Shown piece after piece: positions 1 to 5,509 of a stretch of DNA of 7,566 nt. Below the pieces are notes generated by a model. It did no database searches. It saw nothing but the letters and a program-made list of their open reading frames with translations, and was not told the origin of the DNA. Made by a program: the position numbers and the translations under genes. Source of the DNA: a bacterium (lineage in GTDB: Bacteria; JAMCPX01); the NCBI GenBank assembly GCA_021815065.1, contig JAKAHI010000059.1:1-7566 (forward strand), given 5' to 3'. Within the stretch, counting starts at the first letter, position 1, and each line of letters opens with the position of its first letter.

Positions 1-594
1 GATAAAAACAATAAACAGTAATACTCCTAGTATCATATTCATGGTACCAGGTCCCTTAGTCCTGCCCGATGTGGCAGCAGAGGCATGGAGCGAAATGTCC
101 CCTCGTTTCAAAGCGCCGGAAAGTGAATTTATTACACCAAGCGTACCTGCAAGTATCCCCTGTGAAAACTGACCCTGTTTGAACGCAGGGATGACATCAT
201 GCCTTAATATGACACCGCTTTGCTCGTCGGTAAGACCGGGTTCGAGGCCATAGCCGACCTCTATCCTTACCCTCTTTTCTTTCATTGCGGCTATCAGCAT
301 CACACCATTATCCAGGCCTTTAACGCCAACGCCCCAGTGTTTAAAAAGTCTGTTTGCATATTCATCGATACCCATATCGCCGGTATCTTTTACCGTAACG
401 ACAGCTATCTGGATGCCGGTCTGCCGGTTAAACGAGCTTATTGCACTGTTCAAAGAGGCAATGGTGCTTTGATCCATGACACCTGCAAAATCGTTCACAT
501 AGCCTGTATAGTGAGGAAAATTGTAGGCCTTTGCACTCACCGATATAAACAGTATTATAGCTATGCTGCTGAGAATGGCTAAATATTTTTTCAT
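1..594 (-). CDS. TPM-domain (YgcG-like) exported protein, 3' end beyond window
   Basis: I translated this by hand from the minus strand: 198 codons are open from the start to the window edge without a stop. Residues 1-23 form a signal peptide (MKK, a hydrophobic stretch, then a likely cleavage after S-A-K-A). Residues 28-165 match the TPM domain: NDFAGVM near 34-40, QIAVVTV at 62-68, the WG.GVKGLDNGVMLI block at 87-101 and the RIEVGYGLEPGLTD block at 110-123. A second hydrophobic segment begins near residue 187, as in family members with a membrane segment after the domain. TPM proteins sit at or outside the membrane. Some have acid phosphatase activity and others help photosystem or membrane protein repair, so the role here is unknown. 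The start is uncertain: an in-frame ATG at 606 adds four residues, and neither start has a clear ribosome binding site. The gene diverges from the membrane protein gene at 737. Confidence 0.85.
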   Translation of the reverse strand, partial: MKKYLAILSSIAIILFISVSAKAYNFPHYTGYVNDFAGVMDQSTIASLNSAISSFNRQTGIQIAVVTVKDTGDMGIDEYANRLFKHWGVGVKGLDNGVMLIAAMKEKRVRIEVGYGLEPGLTDEQSGVILRHDVIPAFKQGQFSQGILAGTLGVINSLSGALKRGDISLHASAATSGRTKGPGTMNMILGVLLFIVFI

Positions 595-689
595 ATTCGA
601 ATACATTAATCACTGATATGAATAAGTCCATATGTTTAAAAATTAAAAACTCAAAATTGAATATTAAAAATAGAAGATGAATGCTTTCC

Positions 690-719
690 TTGATTTCTAT
701 TTCATCAATGCCATATATG
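690..719 (+). promoter_or_regulatory. weak sigma70-like promoter candidate for the 737 gene
   Basis: TTGATT at 690-695 is followed after 18 bases by TATATG at 714-719. The implied transcript start falls almost on the ribosome binding site, leaving a very short leader, so this is tentative. The whole 595-736 gap is AT-rich and separates two divergent genes, so it should hold promoters in both directions. I found no convincing hexamer pair for the leftward gene. Confidence 0.25.
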
Positions 720-725
720 GATCAT

Positions 726-731
726 AAGGAG
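726..731 (+). promoter_or_regulatory. ribosome binding site of the 737 gene
   Basis: AAGGAG lies five bases before the ATG at 737. It fixes that codon as the start. Confidence 0.8.
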
Positions 732-736
732 AATTT

Positions 737-1537
737 ATGGACATAAAAGGTTCAGCATCGCAGGCATTTTCAGAGGGCTTTAAACAGGCAATAGCACTTG
801 GTAAGAAGTATTATCTTGCATTTCTTATACCGGTGTCACTCGGTCTTATATGGGGCATCGTATCGCGCAGATTTCTGTATGGCGGTATGATGGCACTCAT
901 GTCTTCTCTCATGGTCAAGAACCCGGGCGCGAACGCAATAACTGATTTGCGGCATCTCATCACGGTTCTCATTCTCACCATGGCTATAAGCGTACTCCTC
1001 TGGATGATTACATTTGCGGGTGCCGGCTTGATCATGAAAAACCGCAGCAATAAGGAATTCAAGCTTGGTTTTGATGAGGTCTTATCGTATACCGGAGAAA
1101 GGCTCGGTCCCCTTGTTACCGGAGGGCTTATGTATATCTTCCTGCCTGCCATTCCCGCGGTAATACCTGTTTTCGGGTTTATTTATATAATAGGTTTTCT
1201 TATTTACATTTTGTTTATCGGAAAGAATTATGGAGGTTTTTTCTTCTGGGCTTATCCTGTTATAACAGAAGGTAAGTCTGCAGCAGAAGGATTTGCGATT
1301 GCCAGGGAGACCGTACTTGCAAAAAAAGGTCCCTTCTGGACGGCTCTTATCCTTGGATTTTTGGTAATTTGGGTCCTCAATATGTTCCTGGCTTTTATTC
1401 CGTATCTCGGCTTTATACTTATCTGGACTTTGAACCTTATATTCCTGATCTATACGGGTATAATCTATTATGATTATCAGGGGGAGCCGGAGGATACACA
1501 TCGGCAGATCTCAGCACCACCGCCTCCTCAGCAATAA
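737..1537 (+). CDS. polytopic inner-membrane protein of unknown function
   Basis: This 266-residue protein is mostly hydrophobic. Probable membrane segments lie near residues 25-42, 72-98, 124-146, 147-163, 199-220 and 222-245. The N-terminus is short and polar, and the C-terminal tail is charged and proline-rich (PPPP at 261-264). Between the fourth and fifth segments, residues 174-193 read PVITEG, then SAAEGFAIARE. This resembles the P-x-x-x-x-E-G-x-S-x-x-E-A pattern in a broad group of uncharacterised membrane proteins (YciC, DUF975 and the membrane domain of some glycerophosphodiester phosphodiesterases). That link is a pattern resemblance, and no catalytic residues are visible. The start is set by a strong AAGGAG. 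The gene stands alone on its strand: divergent from the TPM gene and convergent with the SGNH lipoprotein gene, with a palindrome just after its stop. Confidence 0.8.
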   Translation: MDIKGSASQAFSEGFKQAIALGKKYYLAFLIPVSLGLIWGIVSRRFLYGGMMALMSSLMVKNPGANAITDLRHLITVLILTMAISVLLWMITFAGAGLIMKNRSNKEFKLGFDEVLSYTGERLGPLVTGGLMYIFLPAIPAVIPVFGFIYIIGFLIYILFIGKNYGGFFFWAYPVITEGKSAAEGFAIARETVLAKKGPFWTALILGFLVIWVLNMFLAFIPYLGFILIWTLNLIFLIYTGIIYYDYQGEPEDTHRQISAPPPPQQ

Positions 1538-1558
1538 CTTCTGCAGTGTAACGATATT

Positions 1559-1624
1559 ATTGCGGGAAGTCGAGCGACGAAGCAATCTACGAACAGAGGG
1601 ATTGCTTCGCCTTTGGCTCGCAAT
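1559..1624. repeat. REP-like imperfect palindrome, possible bidirectional terminator
   Basis: A perfect 10-bp stem pairs CGAAGCAATC (1578-1587) with GATTGCTTCG (1600-1609) around a 12-base loop. Further out, CGAGC (1571-1575) pairs with GCTCG (1616-1620), and ATTGCG (1559-1564) could alternatively pair with CGCAAT (1619-1624). The ATTGCG...CGAAGCAATC...GATTGCTTCG...CGCAATG layout is like dispersed intergenic palindromes I recall from many deltaproteobacterial and other environmental genomes. It fills the gap between two convergent genes, ten bases from the stop of the minus-strand one. It could end transcription from both sides, though it has no U-rich tract on the plus strand. Only one copy is visible, so family membership is inferred. 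Confidence 0.7.
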
Positions 1625-1633
1625 GGCAGAATT

Positions 1634-3256
1634 TTAGTACAACAGTGTACTGCAGGTAAATGTTGTTACGCTGATGTAGCTTGCAGGACCGTTTACGCAC
1701 TGACAATACAGCTTCTCATTGTTGGCAGGCAGCGAGCAATAATCAGAGAGTGCTGTCGGTGATAATGGATCAGCTGCAACTATGGACGGCAGATCCGGTA
1801 AAGGTACCGTTGTGCCAAGCGTATCATTGATGGTCTGGACAAATATGCTCGCAAGCACGGCATAGCCCGTATTGGTAAGGTGAAGGTCGTCCATACTGTA
1901 AAATCCGCCAAGGTGCTTCATTTTCAGAGTCTGACTGCCAATAATATATTCGGGGAAGCCTTCCGAATCAAACGTAACACCCTGCCCCGCCAGTTGCACG
2001 GTTCCGTTCATGAGTCCTGCAAATGAAACAACATGCACATTGGGGTATCCCGCTACAGCATTTTCAAATTCAGTATTAAATTGATCGACGCTCTGGTCTA
2101 TGGAAACAAGAGTTTCGCACGCGTTGTAAGCACAGGTACCATTTGTAAAGGTCGAAGCACAAGTATCAGGATCGGACGCCAGATCAAGCTGCTGAAGCGT
2201 AACATCACTGAACGTCAGATTGCATGGGGTAAGCTGAGCAAGAGCGGTCTGCTGAAATCCAGGCAAATATATAGCATGCGGAACATTTGCAAGGAATACC
2301 TGCGCGCCGGTTGCCGCAAGTGCAGAAACTGCCTGAGTGATATACTCTGCGAATTCACTGAACGGCGTAACACCGCCTGTCAAAAGGTCGTTGCCGTACT
2401 CGTCTGTACTCACAATTATGGTTGGATTAAGCTCTTTTGCCATCACGATCTCCGGCTTGATGTCCTTTGTCTCAAAAAAATTGTTATCATACGGTGCAAA
2501 CAGGAAGTTTGTGAGTGGTATGACAAACGATGAACTCGAACTTTTCGATGCGGGTCCGAGCACTTCATCCTGAATCTCAGCACCGGGAACAGCTATATTA
2601 TAAGGGGTCACATCCGGATCTACGAAAAAAGAGGAAAAATTAGCGGCAGTAAAAAGCTGAGTAGCAATAGCAGCCAGACTTACGGTAAAATTCCCGTCGG
2701 TATCAAGCCCTTCAAATCCTTCCTCAGGAGGCAGCCCCGGCATCTTGATCAACGGTATGGGGAAGTATGCGCCTGCCTGCCGTGCTATCCACGTTGCAGG
2801 GCCATTGAGCTGTGCAACTTCGTTGTAGCTGTCCGACTGGAAGCCCGCCGTGTAGCTCGCACCCATTGCCACGAATGTCTTGAAATAACTGCTTACCGGC
2901 GGCCGGTATGTATAGGTATTTGAAAAATAAGCGCAGGTTGTTGACCCGTTCGATAGAATAAGCGGATAGGTACCTGCTGTCGGTGTACCTGCTGTTGTGA
3001 AATTTATGGTTATCTCATTGCCCTGCTGAGAGGTGATGGTCACGCCCCGGGCCTTGTTCCCGAGGTAAACCGTTGGGGAAATACAATTCCCGCCGAGTCC
3101 TGCTATTACGGCAGTTACCTGTTGATCTCCGAATTGAGTGCCATTATCCGGGGATATGCTTATAAGTCTTGCACCCGAAGAACTACTGCCCGAACAGCCC
3201 GATAGCATTACCGCAGAAAGAATTGAACAAAAAAGTATAAACTTAATTTTCTTCAT
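1634..3256 (-). CDS. lipoprotein with TIG/Ig-like domain and SGNH/GDSL-type hydrolase domain
   Basis: This is a 540-residue lipoprotein: positively charged start, hydrophobic segment, then the lipobox L-S-G-C with Cys21 as the lipidated residue and a Ser-rich linker. Residues 30-118 (ISPDNGTQFG near 34-43, ending in YTYRPP) look like an IPT/TIG or other Ig-like module. From residue 125 an SGNH hydrolase fold is readable. Block I is MGASYTAG with nucleophile Ser134 (GAS instead of the usual GDS). Block II is AVPGAE with Gly225, block III is YGND with Asn289, and block V is MDDLH with Asp456 and His459. All four SGNH residues are present, so it is probably an active esterase, lipase or carbohydrate deacylase; the substrate cannot be read. 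Ten cysteines besides Cys21 (58, 108, 345, 366, 375, 380, 507, 518, 520, 535) suggest disulfides outside the cytoplasm. About 80 residues follow the catalytic His. The start is supported by a strong ribosome binding site. Confidence 0.88.
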   Translation of the reverse strand: MKKIKFILFCSILSAVMLSGCSGSSSSGARLISISPDNGTQFGDQQVTAVIAGLGGNCISPTVYLGNKARGVTITSQQGNEITINFTTAGTPTAGTYPLILSNGSTTCAYFSNTYTYRPPVSSYFKTFVAMGASYTAGFQSDSYNEVAQLNGPATWIARQAGAYFPIPLIKMPGLPPEEGFEGLDTDGNFTVSLAAIATQLFTAANFSSFFVDPDVTPYNIAVPGAEIQDEVLGPASKSSSSSFVIPLTNFLFAPYDNNFFETKDIKPEIVMAKELNPTIIVSTDEYGNDLLTGGVTPFSEFAEYITQAVSALAATGAQVFLANVPHAIYLPGFQQTALAQLTPCNLTFSDVTLQQLDLASDPDTCASTFTNGTCAYNACETLVSIDQSVDQFNTEFENAVAGYPNVHVVSFAGLMNGTVQLAGQGVTFDSEGFPEYIIGSQTLKMKHLGGFYSMDDLHLTNTGYAVLASIFVQTINDTLGTTVPLPDLPSIVAADPLSPTALSDYCSLPANNEKLYCQCVNGPASYISVTTFTCSTLLY

Positions 3257-3258
3257 AT

Positions 3259-3271
3259 CCTCATCTCCTCT
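3259..3271 (-). promoter_or_regulatory. tandem Shine-Dalgarno sequence of the SGNH lipoprotein gene
   Basis: Read on the minus strand this is AGAGGAGATGAGG, two bases before the ATG whose first base is 3256. It holds two purine-rich matches, AGAGGAG about eight bases upstream and GAGG two bases upstream. The first has the more usual spacing. It fixes the start codon. Confidence 0.75.
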
Positions 3272-3341
3272 TGGTCAGTTTAAAGTAATCCCCATAAAAA
3301 AGCGCCTTGAAGCAAGACCTTATCTTTCATGAATTTTAAAA

Positions 3342-3370
3342 AATATAACAGGCATTCGCAGGCAAGTAAA
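3342..3370 (-). promoter_or_regulatory. sigma70-like promoter of the SGNH lipoprotein gene
   Basis: On the minus strand, TTTACT (3370-3365) is followed after exactly 17 bases by TATATT (3347-3342). A TG one base before the -10 makes it an extended -10 element. The predicted transcript start is near 3335, giving a leader of about 79 bases. I read the hexamers by eye. Confidence 0.5.
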
Positions 3371-3424
3371 GATATTTATTTTACAAGCCTCGCGGATACA
3401 TTTGTCTGAACGCTGCATGTATTG

Positions 3425-3453
3425 TTTTATTCATATGCATACTGTGCTATAAA
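3425..3453 (+). promoter_or_regulatory. extended -10 promoter candidate of the cohesin-like lipoprotein gene
   Basis: TGCTATAAA at 3445-3453 is a good extended -10 element. The matching -35 (TTTTAT at 3425-3430, 17 bases upstream) is poor. The predicted transcript start near 3460 would almost overlap CAGGAA (3461-3466), the likely ribosome binding site seven bases before the ATG at 3474. The leader would therefore be very short. Confidence 0.35.
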
Positions 3454-3473
3454 AATATTTCAGGAATAATCTA

Positions 3474-5243
3474 ATGTACATAAATTCAAAAAAACTTAAT
3501 CTTGCCGCCGTTGTCAATCTGCTGGTAATCCTCATGATCTCCTGTACAAATAACAGTCCGGTACACAATAAAAGCATTCCCGTCATGTCTATAGATTGTC
3601 AGGCCTCTGACTGGGATCCCTACGCCGGTACGTTCCAGCTTAACATATCGTACAAAGGCACGAGCTCTCCGGTGAATGCATCCACGCTCAATGTCATGGT
3701 GAATAACATCACGGTTACATCGCAATTGACCATTGACAATGACAGTGCAACAGGCATGATAACCGGCTTGAATACCTGTGACGGTGTCAATGTGTTTGCA
3801 ACAATAGCAGACAATGCGGGAACTTTGACATCGGCATCATGCAGCCTGCCTGCGCTCGCAATTAATTATCCAGCAAACGGTACAACAATCGATGATCCTT
3901 TACCTGCACTATCCATTGCATATGATTATAGGACGACGGGTACCGGGTTTACCGTAAGCATGGATACCGATACCATTACATCTCTGTGCGGTAATACCGT
4001 ATCGACCGGTACCGTGTGCCAGAAACCCATGGGACAATACATAACCCCGCCGGGAACACACAGCGTCAGCGCTTACCGGTGCTTTGCTCATGGCGGTCCG
4101 TGCTGCGATAAGACCTCCGTGTTTGCCTTTGTACCGCCCGTTCCTTCGGTTACCATTCTCAGCCCATCAGGTTATATTGGTTCTGCCAATGCGAACGCAA
4201 CTATACTTTTTTCGGACACAACGAATAAACTAGGGCTGGATCCGAACACGTACAACATTCTGGTAAACGGTAGCAGCGTGACAGGATCGTTTACGACATC
4301 GGTCAATAGCACACTCCCGGGGTTCTCATTAACGCCGACATCGTTTACCGCACAAGGGAGTGTTTCGCTCGGCACGTCCATAAACAACACGCTCCAGGCG
4401 TCGGTAACAAACCTATTTTACGGTGTAACCGGCTTTGCTTCCCTGAGCTTTACCGTGGACAGCACACCGCCGACGCTGACCATAGCCCAGCCTGTGTCAG
4501 GCAGTGCATCGGGAGGGACATCGGGAACGTTACTGCCTTATTTCATCTACCCCAATGCAGTTATTCCGTACGAAGTTACGTACAATGATACCCAAAGCGG
4601 GGTAAATCCATCGAGCTTCGCTATTTCTGCAAATGGAGCTGCAGGCACGGTAAGTGCGACGTCTATCAGCGCTACAGGTACACTGCCTGTCATGATCCCG
4701 CTCACCAGTGGAAGCAACGGGACCGGGGTCTACACTATAACGGCACAGGTATCCGATAATGTTGGAAACATAGGTTATGGAAATTCTGTTATAAGCTTAT
4801 CACTTGCGGACATAGGCATAGACAGTGCAACGGTAGCGGCGGGCTCACAGTTTACGATACCTATGAATGTGTTTATCGATCCGTCTCATGCTTACGGTCT
4901 CGGCAGGTATGATATTTCTATCGACTTCAATCAAAGCATCTTAAACTTTGTATCGGTCAGCGGCAGTGCTTCAGGCTACCCGGGCGTTGCTTATGCATCT
5001 GAATTTGCCAATCCCCCGAATTATTATCTCATATCTTCCGGCATTGATATAAACGCAATTAACCAATTAGCCAGCGGGTATTATCCAAATCCTGTCGGTC
5101 TGTTCAACGTAGCAAATTTAACTTTTTATGCAGCGTCTCCCGGTACAACAACACTGACGATTATCGTTAATGCCTTGAACGACACAACAGGTGCCGCAGT
5201 CCCGTCAAGCAGGGTACAGTCAGGCACGGTGACCGTGCAGTGA
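3474..5243 (+). CDS. multi-domain surface lipoprotein with Ig-like modules and C-terminal cohesin-like domain
   Basis: This is a 589-residue lipoprotein. A basic start and hydrophobic segment lead to M-I-S-C with Cys24 as the probable lipidated residue; Met at -3 is tolerated but not typical. Residues 36-126 form a Cys-containing beta-rich module. Residues 127-220 form a second one (INYPANGTTI opening). Residues 224-328 (VTILSPSG opening) and 329-443 (DSTPPTLTI opening, SDNVGN near the end) look like bacterial Ig-like domains. Residues 446-589 resemble a cohesin or cohesin-like fold: VAAGSQFTIPMNV, YDISIDFNQSILNFVSV, then FNVANLTFYAASPGTTTLTI and a final SGTVTVQ strand. Eight cysteines besides Cys24 all lie between residues 42 and 211, including a CC pair at 210-211; the C-terminal 378 residues have none. 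Composition is rich in Ser, Thr, Gly and Asn. No enzyme active site is visible, so a binding or scaffold role is inferred. It is divergent from the SGNH lipoprotein gene and shares its promoter region. Confidence 0.82.
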   Translation: MYINSKKLNLAAVVNLLVILMISCTNNSPVHNKSIPVMSIDCQASDWDPYAGTFQLNISYKGTSSPVNASTLNVMVNNITVTSQLTIDNDSATGMITGLNTCDGVNVFATIADNAGTLTSASCSLPALAINYPANGTTIDDPLPALSIAYDYRTTGTGFTVSMDTDTITSLCGNTVSTGTVCQKPMGQYITPPGTHSVSAYRCFAHGGPCCDKTSVFAFVPPVPSVTILSPSGYIGSANANATILFSDTTNKLGLDPNTYNILVNGSSVTGSFTTSVNSTLPGFSLTPTSFTAQGSVSLGTSINNTLQASVTNLFYGVTGFASLSFTVDSTPPTLTIAQPVSGSASGGTSGTLLPYFIYPNAVIPYEVTYNDTQSGVNPSSFAISANGAAGTVSATSISATGTLPVMIPLTSGSNGTGVYTITAQVSDNVGNIGYGNSVISLSLADIGIDSATVAAGSQFTIPMNVFIDPSHAYGLGRYDISIDFNQSILNFVSVSGSASGYPGVAYASEFANPPNYYLISSGIDINAINQLASGYYPNPVGLFNVANLTFYAASPGTTTLTIIVNALNDTTGAAVPSSRVQSGTVTVQ

Positions 5244-5320
5244 CAAGCAATCAAGGTCGGATCTGCTCCTGAGGCGCAAGACTGCGGCTGAGAAACGGCT
5301 TTAAACCCCGCCCTTTCTAT

Positions 5321-5350
5321 AGGGAATAATATATTATCGTATTATTCCTA
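5321..5350. repeat. AT-rich inverted repeat upstream of gltX
   Basis: GGAATAATA (5323-5331) is a perfect 9-bp inverted match to TATTATTCC (5340-5348), with an 8-base loop. Adding TA/TA outside with one bulged G extends it to 11 pairs. It lies about 80 bases after the stop of the lipoprotein gene and about 85 bases before the gltX promoter candidate. It has no T-tract and is weak as a terminator, so it could equally be an operator or a processed stem-loop. A second, smaller hairpin follows: GCCGC at 5372-5376 with GCGGC at 5387-5391. Confidence 0.5.
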
Positions 5351-5433
5351 CCATGGACCCGGAAAATGCATGCCGCCGTCAGTCCTGCGGCCCATGAGAC
5401 ACGGAACCGCGAACTGTTGACTTCAGCAATATA

Positions 5434-5462
5434 TTGTTATTTGTGTTTTTCATGTATATAAA
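5434..5462 (+). promoter_or_regulatory. sigma70-like promoter of gltX
   Basis: TTGTTA at 5434-5439 is followed after exactly 17 bases by TATAAA at 5457-5462. The predicted start near 5469 gives a leader of about 40 bases. That leader is too short for a T-box, so no aminoacylation-sensing leader is supported. A nearby TTGACT (5417-5422) has no good -10 partner. Confidence 0.5.
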
Positions 5463-5497
5463 TTACAACAAACATTTCATGGATTTCATGACAATAC

Positions 5498-5504
5498 AAA
5501 GGAG
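5498..5504 (+). promoter_or_regulatory. ribosome binding site of gltX
   Basis: AAAGGAG sits five bases before the ATG at 5510. It fixes the start codon. Confidence 0.85.
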
Positions 5505-5509
5505 AAGTA

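Noticed and set aside
220..582. Plus-strand open frame of 120 codons
   Set aside because: The minus strand across the same bases encodes a clear TPM domain with signal peptide; the plus-strand product has no motif.
2171..2208. Not used as a separate gene: long open frame 2033-2533 on the plus strand
   Set aside because: It lies wholly inside the SGNH lipoprotein gene on the opposite strand, its product is a basic Cys/Arg-rich string with no family motif, and there is no ribosome binding site. It is a shadow frame.
2681..2704. Possible dockerin-like calcium loop (D-T-D-G-N-F) in the SGNH lipoprotein, residues 185-190
   Set aside because: There is only one loop, without the paired D-x-N-x-D-G repeats and helices of a dockerin, and it lies inside the hydrolase domain.
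5353..5463. Tiny open frames at 5353-5397 and 5367-5463 before gltX
   Set aside because: They have 14 and about 31 codons, no convincing ribosome binding site and no recognisable leader-peptide feature such as a run of Glu codons.
5244..5509. T-box or other riboswitch leader for gltX
   Set aside because: The best promoter leaves a leader of only about 40 bases, and no T-box sequence or antiterminator pairing was seen.
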